The notes beneath the pieces were generated by a model, which saw only the letters and a program-made list of their open reading frames with translations, did not search any database and was not told the DNA's origin. A stretch of DNA of 64,000 bases from Dacryopinax spathularia. Lineage: Eukaryota > Basidiomycota > Dacrymycetes > Dacrymycetales > Dacrymycetaceae. The translations under genes and the position numbers were made by a program. Of the stretch, positions 30,201 to 42,477 are shown piece by piece. The stretch is taken from positions 283,001 through 347,000 of the forward strand of contig JBBPFI010000015.1 of assembly GCA_037974965.1 (NCBI GenBank), written 5' to 3'. Positions within the stretch are counted from its first letter, which is position 1. Each line of letters opens with the position of its first letter.

Positions 30201-30906
30201 CGATGCCAGTCGACGATATGCCTATCTTGCGGTCCGACCATCGCGGACTGACGGCGTATTGGATCAACACCAACAAGGCGAAAAGCCAGTAGCAGGGAGC
30301 TGGCTGCAGCCCATCCAGCGTGCTGGTACGCGGACATAGATCGCCGATTGACTGGGTTGAGGCACGTCCAGCCTTACCAGACAGGGCAGCATGAGCAGGA
30401 AGCATGGCTTAAGCGAATGACCATGGGAAGATCGGGAGCGGTCGCAAGGGAAAGTATTATTGGCGAGGAGGGCGAACAGCTTTATATGCCGGCGCCACCG
30501 GAGTTGTCAGCCAGCGGTTCCGAGACTGACAATGAGCACCACGAATTGGGCTGATGGAGGGGAACATGCAGGAGGACATGAACGCCCAGGCACTGCAAGG
30601 GAGGTATTAATGAAGAGACAGGAGATGACTGGAATGTTGAACGTTGGATGCTGTGCATCATCTTCCCCAACCTTCAGGCACCTTTCGTCATCAGACCCTT
30701 AGAACCTTAGCACCGCCACTATTTTCGGTGCTCGTGAATCGCCGGGATGGTGTGCGGCAACCCTAATTCGCAAACAATGACGCCCCCACCGCAGCCATAA
30801 CGGTCTCATCGTCCAAATTTCGTTTCCCAGCCTCTTTTTCTCTCTTCAACTCTTGCCTGTATATCCTGTTTCCTCTCTCTAGCTGTTCTGTTTGCATCTG
30901 TCTCAT
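30201..30906. other. Intergenic, promoter side of the lipase-fold gene
   Basis: No ORF here looks coding. A pyrimidine-rich tract (TTTCCCAGCCTCTTTTTCTC and on, about 30825-30900) lies just before the next start, as is common in fungal promoters. Confidence 0.4.
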
Positions 30907-33817
30907 ATGTCTGAACAACGGCGTACACCGACCAGACCGGGGCCGAGACCGGTCACGTTGTCTTTAGGCGCCCGTCCAGCTTCGATGCCTGCAATCGCGC
31001 CCTTGATGGCTGATGGCTCGTTCGACCTGTTGACCGGTTCACAGTCTCTCCATGCTGCCGCGCTATCTCTACTGGACGAGGACACTGAACCAAAGTCAAC
31101 CAGCAGCGGATCCTCCTTGCGCGAGGTTGGCACGCCTGCGAGCGCACCACCTACGGCTAAGCCGTCCGGGACGAGCAGCTCGAGTCCCACGGACGTAAAC
31201 ACGTTCTATACCGCACCAAGCATGGACGAAACTAGAACTAGTCGTCAACCATCCCGTCTCTCTTTCTACACTGCCGAAGGGGACGAGGGTCCTGACCATG
31301 ACCAAGAGACAGAACATGCGCAAAGCCGTTCAAACTCTGCTCGGTCTCTGAAGCCATACTCGGATATCGACCTCCTGCTCCAGAGACGTGCGTCTTTCCC
31401 CATACAAGTACCCGATGATCGCGATTCTCCGGAGTTGGACAACGTTTTCGAGCCTGATGTCTCTCCTCAAAGGAATTCGCTTCTCTTCCCCTCGGGCGGA
31501 CCGCGTTCACGTCGTTCATCAGCATATACCGCACCCAGTACGGCTCCTTCACGTTCAGCCAGTTTCGGCGAGCGTCAAACAAAACTATCACCATCTCCCT
31601 CCCCATTGTCGTCTCCCACTAAAGCCAAGTTCGATGGTCTTCCAGCCATACCTGACCAAGACGGCGACTACAAGCCCGGCCTTCCATACCCTCCAAAACG
31701 CAAGTCCACCCTGCGGATCAATGGCAACGGTACCCATCTTCCGAAATCCGAGACAGTCAGCTCAGAAATGACAGCCGTCGCGTCCGCGTCCGACATGTCA
31801 GACTCCACCGAGGACTCGCACCCTCCTCGTCCTTCTGCCCCAACACCAAACAAGTCCATCCCCCGTACCGTGGACAACCTCGTGCCGGTCACTCCTAGTT
31901 CGCCAACACACATGCTCTCCGCGACGTTTGCTACTAGTCCGGACGGAGGCGCCCCTCCGTCGACTGTGACGATGGCGGATATGCTCCAGGATTTGAAGCG
32001 GCAAGATTCTGTACATCCGGAGCCGAAGGCCAAGGGCGCTAGAAGCGCCAAGCCGTTGACTGTGAAGGGTGTGGAACAGTATGCGGCGTTCTGCGCGACT
32101 GTTTGGCTCAAGGCTGGTATTGCTGTTGTCCACAGTATCGGAAGTGAGTCATCCCGGGAAAACGGTACAAATTGAGTACTGATGGCAGAGCAGAACCGTC
32201 CCATGCATTACATATACTTGTCTTCGCTGCCCTCTCAAGTTTGTTACCTGTCATTCAATACGCCATTCATTTATCCCAAGACCTCTGGTCGGCCGCTCGA
32301 ACCAAATACCGCATCCCCTCTATACCCCAATGTGCGTTGATCCTTACACTTCCACCACCTTTGCTGACCTCATTCATATTGTAGTGCTAAAACTAAAACA
32401 CGAAAACGACTACACCCTCTTCGACTGCCTCTCGCACGATCAAGCCGAAGCGGGCAAGCTCGCCCTCTCCCTAGCAAGGCACAGCGACATCAAACGGATA
32501 TTCGACCTAGATGCCGCTCGGCTCCTCCTCCAACTCTGCGGGCTGCTGGAGCTCCGGCAGGTCCGGGAGGACGCGGATCGGTTTGCTAAGCAAGGAGAGC
32601 AGTATGTGCGGCTGGCGGCGGCGAGTGTTGGACTGGAGTATACGCCGGTCAGCGAGTTGAATTCGGCGGGGGAGGCTTGTTGTGCTGCTTTTTATGAGTA
32701 AGTGATTTTTCTCGTGAGGCGGGCGAATGCTGATACTGACGTTGATGTAAGCCTGAAATCAAATTGGATTGTTCTGGCGTTTAAAGGTGATTGTCATTGG
32801 TTGCTCGCGCGGATCCTAAGACTGAGGAATATTAGGCGAATCGATAGCTGAGCTCGACGAAGTCATCAAGAACGCAATCTCGCCTTCCGTCCACCTCGGG
32901 CAGCATATCCACGGCTTTGGCAAAGGTCATCCCGTCCCCCGGACTCCCTCCAGATGCACTCTACTAACCACAATCCCAGTCCGGTCATGCTACGCCAACC
33001 GTCTCTTCCCCCCCAAACACTCCGCCGACAGCCGAATCCCTTACCACACCATAATCCGCACCGTCCGGATAATCGCCTCCCAGCTCGCGACCGACGAGCC
33101 TATCCAATTGTACTTCACGGGCCACGGGGCGGGAGGGGCGATCGCGAGCCTCGCTATGGCCGCCGCGCTTGATGCGAAGGGGGGCGAGTTTGGGGAGACG
33201 GTCAGGGTGGGGGATGGGTATGTGTTTGGGTCGGGGACGGTTTGTGATAAGAAGAGCTTGAGGGGTATGCGTCTTTTATCTTCTCTTTGTCCATGTGGCT
33301 GAGACCATCGCAGAGTTTGAGCATAAGGTTGCAAAGCACTGGGAGCGCCCCAGCGTGCTGTGGAGAGTCGTTAACGTGAGTTACGCCTTGATGACTCTTG
33401 GGGATTTATCTGACATGTCACTCGAACTTTAGCCGAATGATTCCTTGGCTACCCACAAGAGCTGGAACCGTATGTCCTTCATTAGCCTTTCTGAGCGGCT
33501 ACTAATCCCCTAGCGCAGTGGACACCTCAACCCAGCACTACCTCGGCACCACCCTCCTCCTCCCCCCAAACTCATCCAAGATCCTCCCCCCGCACGCCTC
33601 CCAACCCCAATCCTCCCGCTCCACCCTGTCCGCCTCCTACGCCCAAACGCCCCGTCTCGGCCGCTCCCTCCAACCCGAACGAGCACTGATGGACACCCGT
33701 TCCCGCCTTGAGAGGCTAGTCCAGGACTGGCCTGGGGTGGGAGGGGTCGTGCAGCATTCTTTGGGTGCTTATTGGGAGATTTTGAGAGGTGGGAGGGAGG
33801 TTGTTTTGGATGCTTGA
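30907..33817 (+). CDS. Class-3 lipase-fold protein with Gly in place of nucleophile Ser
   Basis: ATG 30907 (MSEQRRTPTRPGPRPVTLSL). A Ser/Pro-rich, disordered N-terminus of about 400 residues is followed by a hydrophobic segment (ALHILVFAALSSLLPVIQYA) and, after several introns, a Lipase_3-type domain: NWIVLAFKG, then LYFTGHGAGGAIASLAMAA. The usual GHSxG elbow reads GHGAG, so the serine is absent. The downstream Asp (VVNPNDSLATH) and His (TQHYLGTTLLL) positions are present. Family members are diacylglycerol-type lipases at membranes; this one is either inactive, a scaffold, or uses another residue. The long phosphorylatable N-terminus suggests regulation. Confidence 0.75.
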
Positions 33818-34490
33818 TTGAGGGCGCCATGTTGCAGGGTTGAGAGTTTGGGATATTGTAGTTGCTTTGGTTCTGCGTTATTGAGATTGTTTGTTACATT
33901 AAGTATTGCACGCTCTTTGGTAATCATGATGGCTCTCTGAAGTTGATTGATGTTGAGTTCCTGTTACAGTAGATGAAGACGGTCTGCTATTCCCGTACAC
34001 ATGAGGTAAAGCGGGCTGATCAAGATATTACAAATCTCTGCCCCGCAGTATTCATCTCGCTACATTCCTGGCGGCTCCCCTGCCAGATCAACTTCATCAA
34101 ATCGCCCTAGTAACCACCTTGTCAACAATGATGAACAACTGAGACACGCCGATATCGTTAGACCACCCCTTCCTTCAGCTGGAACCCTGTGCATTCCCAC
34201 CTCAGCTAACCCTGTCTGCTCCCGCCGGATTCGTGCGTCACGTCAATCCCCGCATGCTCCGATGGAACAATCGGGTCGGGTCGTGCTCCAGCTGTTAGCC
34301 TGTTATCAGAGGTCTAAAGTCGGTCCGAGTCTGCTTGCACGTCCTTCTCTGTGTCTGGCCGTCATTAGGTTGACGTGATCACTCCAACCAATCAACCCGA
34401 CACAACTTGGAGGGGGCGAAGCGAGCGGGTTGTGCTTGACACCCTACCACCATCATCTATTCCACTCCCAGCTACTCGCAACGGGCAAGA
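33818..34490. other. Intergenic, nothing recognised
   Basis: A 673-bp gap holding the lipase-fold gene 3' end and the promoter of the M28 peptidase gene. No gene found. Confidence 0.4.
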
Positions 34491-37400
34491 ATGCCGTTCA
34501 GCGAGAAGCACTACCTCCCCCTTCCTCAAGAGGAGGGTACTGTCCCTGCTGCCCCACCCGCAAAAGTCCAGCATCGCCGGCGTGGACTGAAGCGTTTTGT
34601 CCTCTCGCTTTATGCCCTTTCTGTGCTCGTCTTGGTTTATCGGCATGAGCTGTCCGACTTCTTTGGAGCGTTTCGCTCTCATACCGCTAAGAGCGAGAGC
34701 TTGGACGTGGATGGGGAGGAGGCGATGCGGACTATGAGTGAGTTGCTTGGCATTCCGGAGGAGGTGGTTGGGTTCTGGGCTGGAGGCGTGCAGGAGGAAA
34801 AACGGATTGGGTGGAAAGAGGCCCAGGATTTGTTCATGTGCGTCTCATGTCCATCTACCTCCGCAACTAAGAGCACATGCTGATGAGTTGTATGTTACGT
34901 GGACTAGTACCATCCCGAACAACGACTCCGCCCACGCGCGCTCCGTCCTCCTCGCCACGACGCCCCACCGCGCCGCCTCCGAAGGAGACCTCATCACCGC
35001 CCTTCATGTCCTCAGCCACTTCCAGTCCAAGTTCGGCGTCCCCGTCCCCTCCGACCCACCGATCTACGATGCCGGCTCGCCCGAATCGCAGTCCGCGACT
35101 CTGTCTACCTCCAAGTTCGGCGGCAAGCCTACTGCTTGGATCGATAAGTATTATCCGGTCATGAATGAGCCTGTCAAGGGCGGGCAGGCGGTCGAGGCGT
35201 GGAAAGGTGACGAGCTTATCTGGGCCGCGCCGCTCGAGGAGATCCCTCTCCCTGGGGACAAAGGAGGAGAGTACGCCGAGACCATCGGGCCATGGCATGG
35301 GCTGAGCAAGAACGGCAGTGCCTCCGGAGCCCTGATCTACGCAGGGTACGGCACGCCCGAAGAACTTGCCGACGCCCTCTCCTCTGCTCGTGCGCAGGGC
35401 GTGGACGTCGATAAGGAAGGGTGCATCGCCCTGGTCCAATATGGCAAGCTCTTCCGCGGGTTGAAGGTCAAAGCTGCCGAGGAAGCGGGTTGCGGCGCGA
35501 CGCTCATCTACTCTGACCCGGCGGACGACAATGGTGTCCTTTCCCCGACGTATGAGGAGTACCCCGCTGGACCCGCTAGAGCGCCAACGGCGATCCAGAG
35601 GGGTAGCGTGCAGTACCTCAGTCTTTATCCGGGTGATCCTACTACTCCTGGCGAGCCCGCGTACCCGAATGCGACGAGACTGGATGGAGGGAATATCCCG
35701 GGGATCCCGAGCTTGCCGCTCAGCATGGCTAATGCCGCCAAGCTGAAGGAAGTCGCCAAGGAAGAAGGAGTAGTGGTGAAGGTCGTCAACAAAGGTGAGC
35801 TCACCTACCGGCTCGGAAAATGGCCCAGTAGTTGAGACAGCACAGTGCACGACCACGTAATGCCTATTTGGAACGTGATGGCCGCTATCCCGGGGCATAT
35901 TGCCGATGAAGTGGTGGTGATCGGGAATCATCGTGATGGTATGCGCATATATGCATGATTCCGGCTTTGTGAGGTGCTGATTGGTGGGTAGCTTGGGTTA
36001 TGGGCGCTGCTGACCCGATCTCGGGGAGCGCGACGGTGCATGAGATCGTGGAGGGATTCTCAGTCTTGCTGGAGAAGGGCTGGAAGCCGTTGAGGACAAT
36101 CTTGTTCGCTTCCTGGGATGCTGAGGAGGTATGTTTTTGGGGACACTCGCCCACAGGAGAGTAGGACTGATCAAGTACGCGCAGTACGGCCTGATCGGCT
36201 CCACGGAATGGGGCGAAGACTTTGCCACATGGATCGAGGAGCACGTCGTTGCCTACCTGAACGTGGACGTCTCCGCCTCTGGCTCGCGCTTCCATATCGG
36301 CGCTTCACCCTCCATTGCCCACCTTGTCCGCTCGAGCGCAGAGCGGGTTCCCCATCCTACCGACCCTAAGCGCACGCTCTGGGACGCGACTAAGGATTCT
36401 GGGATCTACACCGACCGACCTGGGCTGGGCGTCATGAGCGCCGAAGAGGCCACCAAATTCCGGGACGAGCGGTACAGCTGGGTGGACGACGAAGCCTCCC
36501 TACGCGCCTCCCTCCTCGCCAAAGCCGAACAAGGGCTGCTTCCCTCTGGCGACGAAGAAGTCAAGAAAGCAGAATACACCGCGGTCTCCGCGCTCGGGAG
36601 CGGGTCGGACTATACCGTTTTCCTCCAGCGGATCGGAATCGCCAGTACGGACGGAGGGTTCGGAGCGACGGCGAGCGACCCGGTGTATCATTATCATTCG
36701 GTGTATGACTCTGTTACGTGGATGGAGAAGTTTGGCGATCCGGGGTATCATCGGCATGTGCGTCTTCTTCTCCTCTCCTCTCACTACTTCTCGGAAGAAG
36801 GGGTCGGTGCTGATGCGGGGTGCTTGCTTGTAGGCCGCTGTGGCGAAGTATCTCGGCTTGACGGCTCTGAGGATGTCCGATGCGATCATCCTCCCCATCA
36901 ACACGACCCAATACGCGTACGAGCTGTCGTATTACCTCACCAAGTAAGCCATCCTCCTTTCTCCCTCTCAAGAGTCCGCTGACAAGTGCATAGGGTGGAA
37001 GACATCGCCTCCTCCAACTCGCTCGAATTCGACTTCTCCGAGCTCCGCTCAGCCATCTCCAGCCTGCAAGAGTCCTCCGTCGCACTCGACAGCGAAAAGA
37101 AGACTGCAGAGCACGAGCTCATCAAAGAGCTGAAGAAATACATGAAGCACCACCGCCCTGGTCATCACCACCACGGACACCGTTCCTCTGCCTCCTGCGC
37201 AAAACGGTCCTTCGCCGCAATCAGGAACTTTATCAAGCGCGTCTTTGGTGTCTCTCCCTCCGCTGAGCAGGAGAGCAACGCGGTGCCCAAGAGCCTCATT
37301 AAGGCTGCGAAGAGGGTGAGGAGGGTCAATAAGCAGCTGAGCAGCTTTGAGCGCGCGTTTATCTCGGAGGAGGGGTTGAGGCATAGGGAATGGTATAGGA

Positions 37401-37710
37401 ACGTGTTGGTCGCTCCTGGGCTCTGGCTCGGTACGTCTCTCCTCCGTTCCTCTTCACTTCTCCTTGCGCCCTTTCTCCCCACCACCTCTCCGTCCTTCGT
37501 TTGCTTCTAGCTGGGTACTGGGAGCATAGAGCTGATAAACGTGTAGGATACGGCGCAACCACTTTCCCCGGCCTGACAGAAGCGTTCACCATCGACAAAG
37601 ATGCCGAGCTTGCCAAGTCCGAAGCTGAGAGGTTGGTGGAGCTTATCAAGGGCGCGGCGGAGGGGTTGAAAGTCAAGAGTGAGAAGGAAGGGTGTCACGG
37701 GCGTGCTTGA
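34491..37710 (+). CDS. M28 family zinc peptidase, glutamate carboxypeptidase II / Vps70 type
   Basis: ATG 34491 (MPFSEKHYLPLPQEEGTVPA). Type II membrane protein: basic patch HRRRGLKRF, then one transmembrane helix (VLSLYALSVLVLVY). An ectodomain follows with a protease-associated insert (GCIALVQYGKLFRGLKVKAA) and the M28B catalytic domain: NHRDAWVMGAADPISG (His and Asp), SWDAEEYGLIGSTEW (Glu pair), YLNVDVSASGS (Asp) and VYHYHSVYDS (His). All expected zinc ligands are present. The C-terminal transferrin-receptor-like dimerisation domain carries a His-rich loop (HHRPGHHHHGHRSS). At least six introns. In yeast the relative Vps70 affects vacuolar sorting; the substrate here is unknown. Confidence 0.88.
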
Positions 37711-39038
37711 ACGTGCATATGCGAGAAGATGGAATGTAAGGGGATGGAAGGAATGTGAACTGCTGTTGTTGTTGTGCAGAAAACGTTGGTTGTAGGGACG
37801 GGAATCTATGCTATTTTCAACATATCTTGCTTGTGTCTCCCTGCGCACCCGCGCACACAGCTCCAGTCCGCCCGAACCGTCAAGCTCGAATGGAAGATCA
37901 AGTGAGAAAGAGCCCCCAGCGCCCAAGGGCAGGAGGAAGAACGCCGAACGACCCAGATCCATCCCTCCGAGACTTCGCCAACTGATGCATCACCCTTCTT
38001 CAACCTACCTCACCAGGCAGAACCCACTGCATAGTTACTACGAAAAAGTACGACCGCATCGGTACCTCCCGGCCCGTTTCCCTCCTCGTACTTCCCATCC
38101 CGAATTCAGCTTGCAAGGGATACGTGCAGAACGAGTCATATACCTACCTCTCTACACCCGCGCACACGCATGCGGATCGGGAGTGCAAAAAATCCTTGAC
38201 GACCGTAGTTACGTTTCATGAGTGCCTACCTGGGTCCAGAGGCGAGCATCGCGAGGCGATCTTCCAGGTCAGCCGGAATGGACCGCCTCCTGGCGTCCTC
38301 AAATGATCAGCCAGATCGGCATCGTATCGTGCTTATTTGCGCAGATCAAGTGCTGTACTATTCAGCGACTTTTTATAGGTTTGGTGGGTGCCGAGGTGGT
38401 TTGAGGGGGCCCGATAAGTGCCGATGAGCATATGTATGTCTGCTTCGATACGTGTCTTCCGCGATATCTTCTCAAGTGCTAAATATGGCCGAATTCCATC
38501 GCTATGTACGTTGCGCGATCCTCTCCTGATCTTCAGCAGATCTTTTGAAGATCTCTCTTTCGGCCCACAGTGGTCGGGTCGGCCAGTCGTCAAGGGCGCA
38601 TATGCAGGGCCCAGCTCGGCACCCATATCACACAAGCTTTTAGAATTGTGGTGACGGCCGAAAACAGAAAGCCAAAAGCACATACATAGCGCACGTGAAT
38701 CTGTGTGCCCAGCCCATTCCGAGTCCGTTGATGCCGATCCCTTTCACACCGACTCTGAGTCGACGAGTCAAAAAGTGTGGACTCTTCTGCAGGTTCACAG
38801 CTTTTGATCTTTTGATCGTTCGCCACAAATCGTCGTTCTGCGAAGCACGCGCATCTCAGTCAGGAGCAGGTGCAGAAGGTTCGAGTGCACGGACCAGCGA
38901 GCGTCGTTTTTCTGTGGCAAGACTCGACCGACGAGGTACTCTTAAGCCTCAACCCCTCTGCCTTCATCGACGGGTCGCTCTCTAACAGCGAACGACGACC
39001 TCCCACCTCCTCACCTAGTATCGGTATCGGAAAGGAAG
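37711..39038. other. Intergenic, nothing firm
   Basis: About 1.3 kb. Open frames at 38695-38985 and 38870-39175 may include 5' exons of the next gene, but I could not fix a start or splice. The rest shows no gene. Confidence 0.35.
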
Positions 39039-40020
39039 ATGCCTCCCCCTCCTCCTCCCCCCTCTCGTCCTCGTTCACCCCCACCTTGCCCCCCACCTCC
39101 CCCTCCTTCGCCCGTCCACCGAACCCCCTCCAGCAGCGCCGAACCCCTCTCCACCTCCGCCTCCACCGACGTTGATGCCCAACTGCCAACCCTGCCGAAA
39201 AGGGACTACACACCCGTCCTACCCGCCGTCCTCGTCGCCTCGTCCCCTTCCCACCTCCTGGGCATGCTCAGGACGCTCGCTAGGGTACTGAGCTGGGCAG
39301 GTGCAGCAGGTGGGGTTCTGGGGTTCGTGTACTACGTATGTCCTCTACCTCCTCTGCTTCTTCTCTTGCTCTTTTCGTAGTTCGGGAGGATGCTGATCGG
39401 GAGTACAGAAATATGTTCTACCAAGACTGGACGAAACGCTCGCCCGTCGCGCAGCGCTCAAAGCGCACGCCCTGGCCCTCGCAACCCGGCTAGCCTCGCA
39501 GCTGCAACAACTTCATATCGCTCAGCAGGGCAAACATCTCCTCCCTGCCTCCTCCTCCTCCTCATCTTCTCCCGAGGAAGCTGCCGCTGCTACCGCCCAG
39601 GCGGGGAACGCTGCTGACCTCAAAGCGCTGGTGGACGAGCTGCAAAAACTGAAAGAATCACACGAACCGCGTGCCTCCTCCCAAAAAGCCCTCCAAACCC
39701 TCTCCTCCCTCTCCTCATACGTCTCCGCCCGGACGTATGGACCGCTGCCAGGCCGGCGTCTCCCAGGCACGGCCGGCACCTCGACCTCTACTTCTGCGAC
39801 TACCGTGCGTGGCGCTGGGCAGGCGGAAGGGCCGCGGACGACGGAGGAGAAATGGGAGGCTGCCCTGCTGGCGTGGGAGAGGGAGGCCGAGGGCGTGGTG
39901 AGGGAGTCGAGGGCCGTTAAGGGGTTGTTGCTGAATCGGTGCGTTCTCCTTCCTTCTCCTCCTGTTTTGAGATTGAGGACTTACGGGGGGTGTAGGAGAA
40001 GCTTTGCCGTCCCCGTTTGA
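39039..40020 (+). CDS. Proline-rich, single-helix membrane, coiled-coil protein (possible Pex14/Pex17-like peroxin)
   Basis: From ATG 39039 the protein has a Pro-rich start, then KRDYTPVLPAVLVA, a hydrophobic segment (LSWAGAAGGVLGFVYY) and, after an intron, KYVLPRLDETLARRAALKAH with a long helical region (ALATRLASQLQQLHIAQQGK). A second intron near 39940-39996 gives the end RRSFAVPV. Layout (Pro-rich, membrane helix, coiled coil) recalls the peroxisomal docking proteins Pex14/Pex17/Pex33, but the conserved Pex14 N-terminal FxxDP-type motif is not seen. The true start may be further upstream. The peroxin call is a suggestion only. Confidence 0.4.
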
Positions 40021-40715
40021 ACCATTTCCCAATCCCGAAGATAACCGGACGATGCTATAGCGCTATAGCGGCCGGAAGAGTGAGAACGACTTCCGATAAA
40101 AGTATATAGCGATAACGTTACTTCGACCCGCCTACCACCTGATGGTGCCGCACGAGGGCGAACTCGGGTGGACGAAGGTCACAAGCTAGATGTACATACC
40201 CCCTACACTCCATCAACACCCCATCCAGTTCGTCATATCCAACACCACAAAGCATACTCCCACCAACAGAAAACATAATCCCGTCCACCCCCAGTAATGT
40301 CTACCCCCCGGCCAAACCCATCAAAACAAAACCCAAACAAAACAAGCCCCCGCCGCCGCTCTGCCCGGCCGTTGAGCGAGCCGGGTCCCGCTGAAGTCTG
40401 TCTCTCTCAGTGTATATTCGATCTAATTGCTTTTTTCGTTCCTGTTGCATAGGGTTTTTTGGCCTCGTCCTTTCGCGTGAGTGAGGCAGTTGTTAATGCA
40501 TTGGTTTGCTTTGTATATCCTGTCCATTTGAGCGGAAACACTGACACGGCGGGCTGCCAAGACTGGCTTATCCGTACGCCAGCCTAGAATATGGACGAAA
40601 GACACGCATACATTCACCTATTCACTTTCTTTCTTTCCTACAAAACATTCGTTCTCTCCCCAATATTCCCACCCTCCCCAGCCCCCTCCGCCCACACCAT
40701 ATCCCCACGAGCGGA
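40021..40715. other. Convergent intergenic region
   Basis: Between two 3' ends. A short direct duplication GCGATATAGC / GCTATAGC-like repeat (40060-40110) and an A/C-rich stretch (40310-40350) are seen; no gene. Confidence 0.4.
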
Positions 40716-41708
40716 CTAGAGATCATCCTTCGCCAACCCCCTAACCCGCTCATACCAAGCCCTAAACGCCTCCCCCGCCTTTCCTGTGTACATCGCGAAC
40801 GTGTCCTCGAGGATTTGGGGGTTGAGCTTGATCATCCATAGGAGGATTGAGAGGATTAGGATGTCTGCATAGCTTACTGTCCCCGCACGCACACAAACGC
40901 AAATCAGCATATCGTGTACTTCCCCTTGCCAAGCGGAGCGCGGAACAAGACGCACGTTTCTCTCCCAAGATATACGGCTCCCCCGTCTCCCCCAGCGTAC
41001 TCACCACCACCCCCAGCGTCTCCCTCCAATCCCTCACCCCGCTCCCCTTGAAATACTCTTCCAGCGGCATACCCAGCCGTTCCTTCCTCGTCCGTGCGAA
41101 ATACTCCGCCCCTCTCGGGTCGAGTATCGCTGGGATGAGAGGTAGGAGATGCCTGCGCGTGGAGGTGAAGAGGATGTCGGTGTAGTAGGCGTTGAATAGG
41201 GTTGTGGAGGCTGGGTTGGGGTAGAGGAGGGAGGGGGTGGAGGGGTAGGCTTTTTCGAGGTACTCTGTAGCACGCAGTGTCAGTGTCAGTGTTTGGCGCA
41301 TATGGAGAGTGCAGGGCGGCAGGGCGGAGAATGGAGCATGGCAGTGATGGAGCAGACGTACTGATGATCTCGTAGGAATCGTACACCCAGACATCGCCAT
41401 GCTGGATCGTAGGCAGCGTAGGGGCGTCCGAGTCCTGCTGGCAGTACTTGCCGATAGTGGGCTTGATGTCGGGATATGTCAACCTGCACTCTCCTGGTCA
41501 GCCAACTTCCTTCCTCCCTTACTCTCCAGCATGGCCAAGCAGCAGGGCAGACCGAGGGAAGTGGGATAAGGAGGAAGGGGACGCACCAAACAGTCTCGAA
41601 TGGGATCCCCTTGTACCGTAGCGCCAAGCGGACCTTCCAGAGGTTCGGGGACCAGCATTTGCCCTCTGCGTTGTGCAGGTCGTAGAAGATGAGTTTCTTG
41701 TCGGACAT
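40716..41708 (-). CDS. Glutathione S-transferase, etherase (LigE/GSTFuA)-like, copy 1
   Basis: ATG 41708 (MSDKKLIFYDLHNAEGKCWS). The N-terminal thioredoxin-fold domain has PNLWKVRLALRYKGIPFETV, LPTIQHGDVWVYDSYEI (glutathione-binding region) and YLEKAYPS. The helical C-terminal domain has GVRDWRETLGVVVSTLGETG and, across an intron, VSYADILILSILLWMIKLNP. Four exons, about 250 residues. It is a close paralogue of the copy at 46279-47212, which lies on the other side of HOOK in the opposite orientation. The fungal etherase-type class conjugates or cleaves aromatic compounds using glutathione in the cytosol. Confidence 0.85.
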
Positions 41709-42477
41709 CTTTCTTCTAAGGTGCAAGGTCGTCTGGAAGGCGGGTGAGAGGGACTTTGGGTAGGAGGCCGAGGACCTGTGTGGTTATGGGCTGTCGGACA
41801 GGTGGTCGAGCCTTGTACAAGGAAATGGACCCTACAATACCCGGCCGGAAGAATGATGTCGCGAGGACAATGAACCAGACAACCGACAATGAACCCCGGA
41901 GTGCGCGTTGTTGGTCTAATCGACGGCCTTCAATCTCCGCACTATAAGTACCTCTACAACGCCCTCATATTCCAAGAACTGGAAGTCGAGGTGGAGGAAC
42001 GACCGTGGCTGACTAAGAAAACAAGCGCTGGCAGCTCGTTCTTACACCCTAAAACGGCATGATCGAGTGCTTGGCGCGCTTGAGTGGCTTCTTATTTCAT
42101 CCTTTGTCGGTATAGATCCAGAACATGTGCGTGTACCTCTATTGTCCAGCCATATAGGGGGGAAGAAGCACGGAGGGAAGACCAATGGGCGGCATTGATG
42201 ATGTGCCGTCATAATCGCCGATAGCTGAAGCCGTAGCGCCGATGCGAGTAATCGGCAGTTGATTAGTTGCCAGATCGACCGCAGAGTTGTGCCAGGAACT
42301 TCGGGCGATGCCACGAAAGGTATGACATTAAGCGTAAGATATGCGCTGCTTGTGTATCTGCTAATGCACGTGAGAGGTCATCAAGGGGTTAGGGTATGCA
42401 ACATGGTGATATCGACCATCCAGGAGTATCGTGCTCTAATCGTTCATCTCGACAAATTCGCCATCATCTGCCCCTTG
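41709..42477. other. Intergenic, nothing firm
   Basis: A 769-bp gap between the start of GST copy 1 and the stop of HOOK. Open frames are short and their composition does not look coding. Confidence 0.4.

Noticed and set aside
34867-35931. A 354-residue minus-strand frame opposite the M28 peptidase
   Set aside because: The plus strand carries the full peptidase domain with its zinc ligands; the opposite frame is a high-GC shadow.
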